A stretch of 64,000 nucleotides of DNA from Rhodosorus marinus (taxonomy: Eukaryota > Rhodophyta > Stylonematophyceae > Stylonematales > Stylonemataceae): positions 1,674,001-1,738,000 of the forward strand of contig JAMWBK010000004.1 in assembly GCA_029953675.1 (NCBI GenBank), in the 5' to 3' direction. The translations under genes were made by a program, and so were the position numbers. Position 1 is the first letter of the stretch. Every line of letters starts with the position of its first letter. Under the pieces are notes generated by a model. The model made no database searches, had not been told where the DNA came from, and was given only the letters and a program-made list of their open reading frames with translations. Positions 13,122 through 24,103 of this stretch are shown one piece after another.

Positions 13122-13479
13122 ATGTTTGCACCCTGCTTTTGGTTTTCTTCGTGTGTCTTATTTTCGCGAAGAAGATTGCTCGTGGGTGCGAGAAGGATGA
13201 TTCGGTGAGTTGGGAGAGGAGGTCAAACTGTTGGACACAGTACTTGTGTATTAGTCGTCATTGGGACTCGGGCTTTCACTTACCCGGAGGTAGATACGAT
13301 TCTTGCTCACCGCAAGAGATGGAGAGAAGGACACAATGTCCTATTGGCTCCAAACCCAAACGCAGTGAGAGATGTTCACGTACTGTGAGATCCAATCTTG
13401 ACGGAGCGTCGATGTGCTAGGTTTGAAGAAAATCGAGAAGCCTGAAGGCCAAGTCCTTGAACTGGTCGAAAGTTTTTGA
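13122..13479 (+). CDS. Possible small organelle-targeted protein, splice structure unresolved
   Basis: The ATG at 13122 opens a basic leader (MFAPCFWFSSCVLFSRRR) ending at a strong GTGAGT donor (13205). A frame starting at 13241 continues as LVVIGTRAFTYPEVDTIL and then REGHNVLLAPNPNAVRDVHV, ending near 13378. A third segment (KKIEKPEGQVLELVESF, stop at 13477-13479) looks like the C-terminus, but no donor-acceptor pair I tried keeps the frame. The first intron would be only 36 nt. The leader resembles a mitochondrial or plastid targeting peptide. I do not recognise the protein. It may be a real gene with an intron I misplaced, or a decayed one. Confidence 0.3.
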
Positions 13480-14767
13480 TTTGTTCACATTGCATTGTTC
13501 GGCAAGAAACTTTGTTTGTTTTAGAAGCGGAAATAAGATACGCTAACATGTTGTAGAGTTCACAATTAATAGTATGTTCAGGTTTGTTTTCGTTCAAAGA
13601 AGCTAAGCTCTTAGACATGTAAGCATTCCCGATGGTGTTGCCGAGCTCAAGTTCGCAGCGTCAATATTCAATCAGTAGACGGAGCTCTTGCATGATACAG
13701 TGAGCAGGGCACTTGCTGCGGCGCGGTTCATGCTTGTTGACCAGCTTCAGAATTGGCCTCGTCGTGAATTTATCCAAGAACCCAGTGACAAGCTTATGAT
13801 GATCAGGATGGTCGTACCAGGGGGGTGAACCCGCGAGGGTGACAGAGTGCAGGCCGCCAAGGCACGTTTGTCCTCTACCCAAGACCTAACGTATTCGAGG
13901 AGGAAGAGAAGAAAGACCATTTTGGCCGGGGTGGTGCTTCCAAGGGTTGACGGACCCGGAGGTCACGCTGGTGGTGTTGTAGAAGGGGATGAGCGGTCGC
14001 TGGTACATCGGGGGTAGCTCCGACAGCCACGGAGAGGAAAGAAATCCTGAACCGCACACCGAAGTACCACTGTGGGTTTCGTGACTTTGATTGTTTTCCT
14101 TGGGCAACAAGCTATGCAACGCGTGTACGAAACGACTACAAGGACAATCTGGTCTCGGCTAACATTAATCCCAGTAAACTAAGAGCCAATGCCGCTAGGA
14201 ACGGAGGACCTGGTCCAGGGAATTATTCCATTCGAGGCGGGGAAACCCGCAAGAACAACCCTGGATGCTGCCTTCGCTACCAGCTGGTATTTTCAGTGAA
14301 CTAGGACTTCAAGCACTGCAACTATGAGCCGGTCGCTGATCTGCGCAACGGCAGTTAATTTAACAGAATATATTGACTGATATCCAGTATTATTTTTCAT
14401 TTAATGAATTTTATAATGATTGTGGTCTTGATGTAGGCACAAGGTTCTTAATCATGCGGACTGCAGCATAGAATATTAAGCCAGAGCTCCTAGAGTTTGT
14501 CAATAAATCCTTTAAATATAGGAACTAGTGATTGATACCCCAAAATTATTTCTATTTGACCGGATAATAGTGATTGAATTCCTAATTTAAGTAGATACTC
14601 TTAATCAAAGAAGGTTGTGTATGCAGATAAGTTGATGTTGTTGCACATGAAGTACTTTTTGTTGATGGGAACGGAAGGGAGGCGGGAGGAGTTGGAAGTG
14701 CTTTGCTGCCTTTTTTTTGCTTTTGAAGAGGGTTTTGGGAGGGTGGATACTAAATAAGAGAGGAAAT
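13480..14767. other. Intergenic region with coding-like minus-strand fragments
   Basis: On the minus strand, 14119-13886 and 13882-13661 give coding-like stretches (for example GSPPWYDHPDHHKLVTGF), and another lies at 13618-13480. I could not join them into a protein or name a family, so they are not called as a gene. The stretch 14.33-14.6 kb is AT-rich. From about 14.65 kb the + strand is rich in GGGA/GGAGG and T-runs, probably the promoter and leader of CRNKL1. Confidence 0.35.
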
Positions 14768-17700
14768 ATGGGGTCTAGAGGTGGCCTCTCGAGTGTGAAG
14801 AACAAAGCTCCCGCTCCGATTCAGATCACTGCGGAGCAGCTGCTTCGTGAGGTAAGGAACAGTCTCCTTGAATGTGAATATCTCTCGGCTGGAGGATGAT
14901 GGTTGCCTTAGAAGATCCTTCTGTTTTTTTTTGCCTTTTTGTCTCGTTTGGCTTCGGATCCGTTTTGCTTATGTCAATGACCATGTACCGTTTGTGTGTA
15001 TGCGTGTGCTTTTGCTGTTGCTGTTTGGTAGGCATGGGAAAGGAAAGAAGTAGAAAGCACCAAGGCTCCGAAACAGAAAATAACCGACAAGAATGAACTT
15101 CGAGAATACCGACAAGGAAAAAGGAAGGATTTCGAGGATAGAATACGAATGAATCGTACGCACCTTCCTCTCTGGGTAAAGTATGCGAAATGGGAGGAGA
15201 CACAGCAGGAGTACGATAGATCAAGATCTGTTTATGAAAGGGCTCTGGACGTGGATTACCGATCGCATACTGTGTGGTTGAACTATGCGGAAATGGAAAT
15301 GCGCCACAAGTACGTCTCATACCCCAAATTTCGCCTTGGGCTTGCCATTCTTTCTTTGCTGGATTTCGCTACCTCGTCACTCACGCCGTTTTCTGATCAA
15401 GCGTGAAATCTCAATTCCCATCCGTGAAGATTTGTCAACCACGCCAGAAACGTATGGGACAGAGCAATTGCTCTGCTACCCAGAGTAGCCCAGCTGTGGT
15501 ACAAGTACGCTTTCATGGAAGAAATGCTTGGCAACTTTGCAGGAGCGAGGAATGTATTCGAGAGATGGATGAAATGGGCACCAGATGAGAATGCTTGGAT
15601 GGCGTTCGTAAGGTTTGAGCTACGTCACGGGACCACGGGCAACGCCCGCAACGTTTTCGAGAGGTAAGACATTCACTAGTCCCCATCGGACAAAGAGAAA
15701 ATGCCGTTCGAAGCTCGGCGCTGATCAGAAACCTCGTTGCTTCTCTCTTCTCTAACTTCGGAAAATGACAATTGTTCCAATAGGTTCATCCAGTCGTTCC
15801 CGACGATAAAGGCGTACATCAAATATGCCCGATTCGAGGAGAGGCAGAGGGAAACGGGCAAGGCTAGAGAGATTTTCGAGAGGCTTTCCGATGAGTTGCC
15901 GGAGGAACTGGTCACTGGGGATTACTATTTGGCCTTTGCCAAGTTTGAAGAGAGAGCTAGGGAACCCGAGCGAGCTCGAGCAATCTATAAGTGAGTGCTA
16001 ATCGTCATTTGTTCCTGCTTAGACCCGCCGCAGGCTTGGCGTTTTCTCACAGTTGTGCATCGCGACGTTAGATATGCGATCGAGAACATCCCAAAGGCGG
16101 AAGCGCAGGAGCTACACAGCGCGTATTCTGCATTTGAGAGGCAGAGAGGAGACCGAGCGGGTGTGGAAGAAGCGATTTACACTAAGAAACGAATCGAGTA
16201 CGAGGAAAAATTAGCGGAGAATCCGCGCAATTACAATGCGTGGTTTGATTTGGCGAGAATGGAGGAGGCCAACTCAACTCCGGAAAAGATACGTGAAGTA
16301 TACGAGCGAGCAATAGCTCACATCCCCCCTCCCGATGAAAAGCGTTATTGGAGAAGGTAATCTGCTTCCATCCTGGAGAGCTGTTCTTCAAGTCCTTCGC
16401 TGGGACGTCAGATGTCGACAACCTGCTTCGAGAGTAGAATTTGCACCTCACAAGTGGACCTTTATTCTCCTTCATTTCTACAACAGATACATCTACCTTT
16501 GGATCAACTACGCGACTTGGGAAGAGCTGGAGATGGGAGATCTGGAAAGGGCCCGGCAAGTATATCGATCGTGTCTGAAATCAATTCCGGATAAGCACAA
16601 GAGGTTTTCCTTCTCCAAGGTAGGATGAGGATGCGGTTCGCTACAGCACTTTCGAGGCGGCCCATCCCGTCAACAAGCAGGGGAGGCGGAGGTTGAGTTT
16701 CATCTATTGTTTTATTTTGCATTGCGAGCCCTAAAGCGCAACGTTTTGGCTTGCGTTTAGATCTGGCTCCTTGCTGCGAACTTGGAGATTCGCCGGCACG
16801 ACGTCGCCGAAGCCAGGAAGCTTCTAGGCCAGGCTCTGGGAGTGGCTCCCAAGGAAAAGATCTTTCGTGGATACATCAACGTGGAGTTAGCATTGGGGGA
16901 AATGGACCGATGTCGAAGGATTTTTGCCAAGTGGATCGAGACGAATCCCTACGGCGTCACTGCGTGGAAAGAGTTCGCTGAAATGGAGGCGTCACTAGGA
17001 GAAACGTCCAGGGCTCGAGCGGTTCTTGAACTAGGGGTTTCGCAGGATGAGCTTGACATGCCGGAACTTTTGTGGAAGGTTAGAAGTACACTTGGATGAC
17101 TCATATGAACAGTAGCCAGGTACGCTAACCCTGTTGATGGCTTTTTTGTTCGGTTTTGACACGATTTTTTGTAGACGTACATTGATTTCGAGATCGGCGA
17201 GGACGACATGGATGCCGCTAGGAAACTGTATGATAGGCTGTTGGAGAAGACACGGCACGGGAAGGTTTATCAATCATACGCGCAATTCGAGAGTACGAAC
17301 GGACATGTTGACAAGGCGCGAAAGATTTACCGGGATGGAGATCGTGCTTTAAAGAGCGCAATCACGGAGGTCTGTGGAGATCATAGACGACCACAGGCGT
17401 TTTGGAGAATCGCTGTGCCATCTGACCGAAACGAGCAACTGCATAATTGTGTTTTTTTTTTTGTGTCTCATAGGCTTCCGCCGGAACAGATGGAGAATCA
17501 GAAGGTCTTGCAATAACACTGAAACAGGAGCGGGTGAACCTGCTCAAGGCTTGGAAGGACTTAGAAACGAAAGCGGGGTCAGAGGAGGGTTTGGCAGAAG
17601 TGGAGAAGAAGATGCCAAGGAAGGTAAAGAGGAAGAAGCCGCTTCTCGACGAGCACGGAAATACTTCAGGTTGGGAGGAATACTACGACTACGTGTTCGA

Positions 17701-17785
17701 AGAGGACGACGAGGCTGCACCGCATTTGAAGCTTCTCCAGGCGGCTCAAAGCTGGAAGAAGGCTATGTCAGCGCAGCAAAGCTAG
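14768..17785 (+). CDS. CRNKL1: Crooked-neck-like splicing factor (CRNKL1/CLF1), nine exons
   Basis: Exons are 14768-14851, 15032-15309, 15430-15663, 15784-15990, 16072-16356, 16487-16619, 16761-17078, 17175-17369 and 17474-17785. Every join keeps frame, giving 681 aa, close to the usual length of about 690. The protein is an array of HAT (half-a-TPR) repeats, with signatures such as [49 protein letters not shown] and LDMPELLWK, and the C-terminal [10 protein letters not shown] motif. It aligns closely with human CRNKL1 and yeast Clf1, which are scaffold subunits of the Prp19-associated complex in the catalytic spliceosome. Its action is nuclear. The start is the first ATG of a short exon, [13 protein letters not shown], just before the conserved [13 protein letters not shown]. 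It converges with the membrane-protein gene that ends at 18012. Confidence 0.97.
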
Positions 17786-18011
17786 TCCTTCGCGCGCGAC
17801 CCGTCCCCTACCAGAGCAATACCCCCCTGGCTGTTCTTCGATCTGTGTGAATAAAAACGCCTGTAAATACTTGCTTTTTAACTCTCAACCTACGCCGACT
17901 CCTCGCCTCTATCACGAGCTATTTCCCCCTTACCAAGACCACACCAGGTTTCCAAGAGACTCCGTTCAGGGCCAAGCTTTGTCGAACTGCGTCGACAAAA
18001 CGGATTTCTCA

Positions 18012-18682
18012 CTACTCCTCTTCCTCCTCCGCTTCTTTGGATCTCTGCTTTTGTTTTTCTGCCTGTTTCCTCCGCTTCTCTTCTTTTGCTTTGTTTCTCC
18101 TCTGATCACGATTCATCCCTGTCATGGCTGTGGGGACAGATCCGCCTTTCGCCCCTTTCGAACCTTTTGGAGCAGCTCCATCTCTATCGAACACATCTCC
18201 GTACATTCTAATACGCTCCTTAACCCTGTTACACATGAGGAAACCCGGAACCAAAAGGAGACCTAAGAAGCGCGCACCCCTGAAACGAAACTCGTACTAT
18301 GCCAAGTTTGGTCTTACATTTTCAGCTGTTCGTTGGACTTTCGATTCTGCAGGGCACTATATATCCCCAAGCCAATAGCAACCAATGTGCAGTAAGCACC
18401 GAGCACGAACGCAACGTTTGCGAGGATAATCTCAAGCGTAGACGGAGGGAGCGGTGAGTACGACGACGCTGAATCCAGCATGTCGCCGGCGTCAATCGCA
18501 TCAATCGCACCAGCAGCTTCAGCAAGCTTAACAACCACACCCTCCAATCGCATCGATACTCTCACAGCTCTTCTCCTGGACTCAGCTCTAGCCCTTCCCG
18601 TCCTTTCCGCAGACAAGAATCCGGAAAGGCCGCCCCACCCAACAAACCCCAAGGTCGCCCTCTGACGACCCATTCCATCCAT
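18012..18682 (-). CDS. Two-helix membrane protein with charged tail, unidentified
   Basis: Exons 18682-18318 and 18279-18012 join at GTAAGA/CAG and give about 210 aa. An Arg-rich N-terminus (to about residue 50) could be an organellar targeting peptide. A first hydrophobic segment, IILANVAFVLGAYCTLVAIGL, lies near residues 86-106, and a second, FLGLLLVPGFLMC, follows across the exon junction. The C-terminal 40 residues are almost entirely Lys/Arg/Glu/Gln, ending in five Glu. The motif NRVKERIRMYGDVFD follows the second hydrophobic segment. I do not recognise the family; the layout suggests a small membrane protein with a coiled or disordered charged tail. A plastid or mitochondrial location is only inferred from the N-terminus. 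Confidence 0.65.
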
Positions 18683-19175
18683 ACTTATCAGTCCAACTTC
18701 AACAACCCTCAGATCATAAAAACTAACAGAAAATCAAATCTAAAATCTACGCTGCCTCTCTAATCATCCATAAGCAACCAGATTCAACTACCTCCAATGT
18801 CTCCTCCCCCCCCCCCGCAACCACCAAACTCATCAAGAGACCCTCACACCAACCTCCCCACGACCAGATTGCAACGAAGCAATCACGTCCACAGCCGAGC
18901 CCTTAATGAACTGTCAGTTTTCTATTCAACGAATTAAAACATCTTAAAAATAAATAAACCAATTATTTATCCTTATATTAGATAAGTTCTTTAATTGGAT
19001 GTTTATGAACCAATTAATACTCGTAAACAATTTTAAGGTGTATTATTTGTTATTAGAGTATCTTGATACGATGTTATCGATCACGGTTTGTTAGAATAAT
19101 ATTTTATTTTATTTATTTTGAAACAGGTAGTGTTCTTTTTTTCTTTTTTTTGAAGTGGGGCTTCTGGTGTGGGCG
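18683..19175. other. Intergenic spacer, AT-rich
   Basis: The part next to the membrane-protein start is C-rich on the + strand, so G-rich on that gene's sense strand. The stretch 18.91-19.14 kb is very AT-rich. I see no gene. Confidence 0.5.
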
Positions 19176-20666
19176 TTAGGGTTTCGGGATGGTTGCTTGT
19201 TGGTTCTCTGCTGCCTCTGTGGTTGCTTTGATGAAGCGGTCTTTGAGGGGTTCGAGGTTCTGTCCTGTCTCCACGCTGACCTGGATTGGATCGGTAGCGT
19301 TTTCGAGGTAGAGGGACTCGTGCTTGAAGAATTCGTCCAGGTCGGATTTGGAGAGGACGTCGATCCACTGCCGATCTGCGCGGGGGAACCTCTCCCTGAT
19401 TGCTGTGCGCAGCTCTAGCTGATCCGCTACCGACGTACCACAGTCCTCCGTCAGGTCAACTATAAACAATACGACAGAGTTGAGGTGCTGCAAGGCCGCA
19501 ACCGCGAGTTTCTCAATTGTGTTCCGGTCGTCCTCGTCGCGGTTGAGGAGTCCGGGAGTATCAGTCATCTATTCCACATTCAGCAAGAAAACAACCCCAT
19601 CAGCATCCCACCTGGTTGCCAAAGTCGAGGTTCATGACCTGGAGGAGGAGAGGACAGCCTTCTGCTCACCTGAAAAGTGCGTCCGGACTCTGTGAAATGT
19701 CCCATGATGATTGTCTTCGTAGTAAACGGGTAGGCGCACACTTCCGGTATACCACTGCTGTACACTCGAACCAGGCTTGACTTTCCCACATTTGGAGCAC
19801 CTGCAATAATAATAGTTGGTACATCTACATCCGCAATCTAAGTACGGAGAGGACACAAAAGCCGTGGGTCAGAAACAACATTTTGAGGCACTCGTTTCAC
19901 TATTCTCATGGATGTAGACCTACCTGCAACCTATGCAGTGCAATAGCCATTAGCTTCAACCTCTCCACTGAGCCCCAGTTCTTCCTATAAATATTCTCCA
20001 GCGAAGTGAAGGCGTCTTCGAAGGCCTTTTCCAGTCCTTTCTTGTTTTCAGCGTTGCGGATGCCATTCGAGAGGTCCTTTCCTTGTATGTTGATCTTCTT
20101 TTTCAAGTCGAGAATCTCCTCCAGTACTCCATTGTAACCTCTATGGGCGGAAACGCCAGAACAAAAGTGCTCTTGAAATACAGAACCTCAACGTCAGGTT
20201 GAAGACGTCCAAACTCAAGTGCTTACCCGTATTTGTTCAGGCCAATACTTTCCAGGGTGAGGTCCACCAAGGCATCCTCATACGGATGTAATTTAGACTT
20301 TCTCGGGAACTCTCGAAGGTATTTTTCCAATCGGTTCGCGAGTTCCTGCCTGAAAGTGTCCAGCTTCTTCAAGCTAGAAAGGCGCAAAAGTTCGTTGAAC
20401 GATTTACCCCGCTTCGTCACAGCGTCGAGGCTGGCTCTCGAGGACACCCTTAAAGCCCTCGAAAGGTGTTCCTCCGGCTTGGAAATCACGGGAATTTCGC
20501 GAAGCCGATTCCTCCCGTTCCGGGTCTCAAACGGCTGCCTCCATTCTCCCGACGACTTTGAGTCCGCACACACCCACAGCCCACGATTTCTCCTACATTT
20601 GTTAGTTGGCTGACTGGTGTGCAAGTCTTTAGTGCTTAAACCTTGATATACAGTTACAAAACCCAT
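19176..20666 (-). CDS. NOG1-family GTPase, organellar (PDE318-like), four exons
   Basis: Exons 20666-20227, 20140-19924, 19837-19670 and 19568-19176 give about 405 aa. The N-terminal half carries the NOG1 helical domain: LDTFRQELANRLEKYLREF, then KSKLHPYEDALVDLTL. The G domain follows: G1 GAPNVGKSS, switch region YPFTTKTIIMGHF, G3 DTPGLLNRDEDDRNTIE, and a G4-like LSKSD in place of NKxD. NOG1 proteins help assemble the large ribosomal subunit. The short length, without the C-terminal nucleolar extension, and an N-terminal leader match the plastid NOG1-related protein PDE318 of plants rather than nucleolar NOG1. The ATG at 20666 (MGFVTVYQG) was chosen because the frame upstream has only non-ATG starts, so a missing first exon cannot be excluded. 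Confidence 0.9.
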
Positions 20667-21719
20667 ATTTATCTTCAACGATCCCGTTCTGCTTCTCCTC
20701 AACTCGCCCCTCGCAATCTTCACGACGCCGTCCAGAATGTGAAAAACCCTACAACGCCTGGACACTCGCTATATTAAGAAAAGTTTCCAAATATGGACTA
20801 GTTCCATCACAAAAAGTTCTTTGCTTATCCTAAACATTGCAATTTGTGAAAATAATTTGGACAAAAGAGTCTAAAAATCTTACATTTTGGAAATACTTGC
20901 AAGCCAGTGAATGACGACGTCAACAATTGTGCCTTGAGTCTTCTTCGGAGGGCTTGCGGTCGAGATTGGAAACTTGCAGAGCGTCTCTGTCGCTGTCGCT
21001 GGATGATGATTGGGATGATTTGTCATTGTAGCTCCCGAACTGGGATCCTACCTAGCGGCGCGCAACTAGCAGACTATCGAGGAGTCTATAGTGCTGAATT
21101 GGTGGGATTTCGCTGGTACGATTCATACGGAGTTGCGACCCTGTCTGAGCAGGGGTCAGTCGAGGACTCGCTAACACCCCGGCAGTACCCGCTGCCTTGG
21201 GAGACGAAGTTTACATCAGCCCTGGCCCGGGGGCCGCTGGAAAGTCGTTTATTTACTCAACCTGATAGAATTTCAAGACATAAATCACAAAACAAACCGG
21301 CTTTGTGAGACCTCATCGGGCGAAGTAGACGTACGCTCTAAGGCCTAAGACTCGCACGATCCTTCCTATTGTGCTCAGATCGGTCGAATCCACATGTCAC
21401 CAACAAAGCGCCATTTTGTCGACGTGTACCAGGCTCACGGTTGGATTCTAGAAACAGAAGAAAAAGTTCTGAGAAGAAGCTTATAACAGATTACCACAAA
21501 GGAGATCCATCGTCGACCAGATCCTTTTACAGGTAGTGTCAGGAGCCAGCAATATGGGTGAAGTGTTCCTCCACCTACCCAGCCGTGGTGGCAAATGTGA
21601 TTGAATCAATCTTTAACATTATCACAGCTATTACTGCGACGGTGTCAGGAGGGCATGTGGGCAGTTTGGGAAGGACATCGAAGATTCTCATGTAACTGTC
21701 TTTTTGCTTCTTGAAAGAC
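20667..21719. other. Intergenic region, no gene recognised
   Basis: This spacer of about 1.05 kb lies between the NOG1-like start and the Nudix stop. A 133-codon frame on the + strand (20907-21308) has no recognisable content, so I treat it as chance. Confidence 0.45.
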
Positions 21720-22464
21720 TTATTCGTGCCGCATGCTCATGCCCAGTGCGAGCGTATAGAGTCCGTTGAAAATTACAAATCCCTCCGCGGCCAGTTTGTT
21801 GAGCTCCGGTAAGAGATCTGCGAGAGGAATGCGTCGAACTTCGATGTTTTCACCGTCGTCGAGTCTTTTGGGGTTGCGGAGATTGGCGTTTGGGCGTGGT
21901 GGGTGGGACAAGAGTATGCGGAGTTAGTTGAATTTGCTTCGAGTGGATTTTGACGACCGTCTCAACTCACGCCTGCTTTGGGTTCGCGTTTCGTGGATCG
22001 CTCAGATCGACGTCTACAATTATCGTCTTTATGGCTTCGTTTGTCAACCCTGGGCTAAGACACGTCACAGGCGAGGAAGTCTTTGCAAATCCAACGTATC
22101 CAGTCTCCTCTCTCAATTCCCGAACTGCCGCTTCTTCCGCTGTCTCGCCAGGATCAATCAAACCCGCTGGAAGCTCCACCGTCTTCCCTCCTACTGGAGG
22201 CCTGTACTGAACCACCACCAGCGTAGAAGGCGGATTAATTTCAGACTTGAGCCTACTCAAAATCGCAACGGCGTCAACGTCATTTCCTGCGCTCCGCGTC
22301 GTCCGCGCAGCCGAGTTCCACAACCTCTCCTGCTTCCCATCCGTCCAGGTGATCGTCTCAAGTTTCAGAAACTTCGTACGGGCCACCTCCTCTACCCGAA
22401 TGTTCTTGGTAATATGATCGCTCATCTTTTTTACAAATAAGACCTGTCTCAGCCCTCTTGCCAT
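21720..22464 (-). CDS. Nudix hydrolase, ADP-sugar pyrophosphatase (NUDT5-like), two exons
   Basis: Exons 22464-21971 and 21864-21720 give 212 aa, against about 219 for human NUDT5. The Nudix box spans residues 101-123 (GLIDPGET...RELREETGY) with all metal-binding Glu residues present. Family markers flank it: WNSAARTTR, VVVQYRPPVGGKTVELPAG before the box and CLSPGLTNEAI after it. These enzymes hydrolyse ADP-ribose and related ADP-sugars to AMP and sugar phosphate. Two starts are possible: the ATG at 22464, giving a short basic leader MARGLRQVLFVKK, or M15 at 22422, closer to the family start. The acceptor AG at 21865 restores homology (LDDGENIEVRRIPL). The longer form could be organellar and the shorter cytosolic. 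Confidence 0.93.
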
Positions 22465-23156
22465 GTCCCAAGACTACCCTATGGATCCGCAACCCCAAGC
22501 CGGAACCGGAACCAATACCAATTCCGAACAGGAATTAACATATTTATTTAGTACCAACTAGTACATAGTAAAATACAAGAAATACAAATGGGACAAGGAC
22601 GAGCATGTCGTGGGACTGGTTCGGAGAAGGCGGTGGCAGAGAGAACAATGTTCGTTGACGAAAAAGTGCTGCGATGGGATGCTCTGGTATGGAGATTTTC
22701 CAGTGAATCTTGGAAACTCAAGACTGCAAAAGCGTCGACCCCGCATGGAAGCTAACCGTAAGAAGTTTTAAGCAGAGGAAACCGGAAGTTTTGGCTGGAC
22801 AGGACTGCGAGCTCGGGTTTTCCCCAGTCATGCGGAAAGCAGGGACGGTTCGTCTGGGTATTGGAAGGGGACCCTCAATGCTTAAAGGATTCGATCTAGA
22901 CTGCAGCAGAGCCTTAAAGTGGGCCCGGGTGTTTTGATTCGCCTCGCGCAAGAGCCGTGTTCATCAATTTTCTTTCCCCAACACCTAGTCATTAAATACA
23001 AGCTCCGGGTTGAGTGCTACAGAACCTTTCCAGTAGCCTCGAGCTCGCTAACCACTACCCAATACTATGCGACTGCCAAATCACGGCTATAGTCAGCGTT
23101 CATAAGGAAACTGTACACGATGCTAACGCTATTTACAACCTCAGAAAGCTCACGCC
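22465..23156. other. Intergenic region, no gene recognised
   Basis: I see no coding signal in these 692 nt, which separate the Nudix start from the stop of the F-box-like gene. Confidence 0.45.
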
Positions 23157-23722
23157 CTAGCGACGGTGAGGCCGAGAGTTCCTCGCAAGCTCTCTCCAAG
23201 TTGGGGTCAGACGAGCGGCCCTCGCCGCTGTCCTCTCATCCAGCCGTTGGTAGATTAGTTTCATGATATCTGCGGGTATTGCCTCAAGATCCAGCATTCT
23301 CTGAACACGTCATTTCCATATGAAAAGCGAGTCAGTTCTTCCAGCACCTACGCAGCAGAAGCTTTCCATTGTTGTGCACACCCAGTACCTCATCCTGCGC
23401 TTCCCTCCTGCTCGACGAGCTCCCGGCAAGCCTTTCGTAGTGCTCAATATCGCGCCTCCACGATGGAATAGCCTCTCGGACTCGCTCTAAGGATTCCCTG
23501 TCAAGGTGGCTAACTATGCTCTCCACCAAATCTCCGGGCAGCGAGTCAAGGTCAAGTTCTAGTACAAACAAGAAGAAACGAAAAAACAACTCTTCGACTG
23601 AGCCAACTAAAACCAAAAGCCAGAACCTCCCAAACCATTGTAATGTCAAGCAGTTCAAACACGTCGCAAGACCAAAAAAAAGAAAGAAGCTCACCTCGCT
23701 CCGTTTCTCTTTCTTCCGTCAT
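23157..23722 (-). CDS. Small protein with two tandem F-box-like repeats, three exons
   Basis: Exons 23722-23695, 23558-23348 and 23298-23157 join in frame (phases 1 and 2, donors GTGAGC and GTGCTG) and give 126 aa. After MTEERETERE the protein reads LDLDSLPGDLVESIVSHLD..., and 70 residues later LDLEAIPADIMKLIYQRLD.... Both follow the F-box pattern of LP, spaced hydrophobics and a Trp (PSWRRDI; PTWRELA). F-box segments bind SKP1 in SCF ubiquitin ligases. Here there is nothing else: no LRR, kelch or WD region. The second intron is only 49 nt. Retaining it would end translation after one repeat (NGKLLLRRCWKN, stop). The assignment to F-box is by pattern, not by a search. The gene lies head-to-head with ALG12. 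Confidence 0.6.
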
Positions 23723-24103
23723 CGAGGAAACCAAACCGAAACAATCAAACAAAACTACTGTCGAAGAACAAAACAAAAACCTCCTCCCGACTCCTTTAAA
23801 CCGCGTTCCAGGACCAAACCGTATCAATACTCTGCTTATAATAACAGAACTCCCACCCCACAACGGCGCGAGTCAAAGTTCAAAACAAACAATCCAGAAC
23901 TAGTTCCTCCAAAATCCAATTCTAAAACGCTACGGAAGTATCTATCCTCGCCCGACTCCTTACCCACTCGTCTCTCATGAAATATTGCGAAGGCACGTAC
24001 TCGCTCCTTCCCAGCATCACGACCCTCCACAATATCAACTGTTCTATACCTCCCAGGTGATGAAGAAAAAGCCAGCTCTGCACCTTGACCAAACGCGCAG
24101 ACC
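23723..24103. promoter_or_regulatory. Bidirectional spacer between F-box-like gene and ALG12
   Basis: The two start codons face away from each other 381 nt apart, so both promoters and leaders must lie here or overlap the genes. The half near the F-box-like gene is A/C-rich on the + strand, so G/T-rich on its sense strand. Confidence 0.5.
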
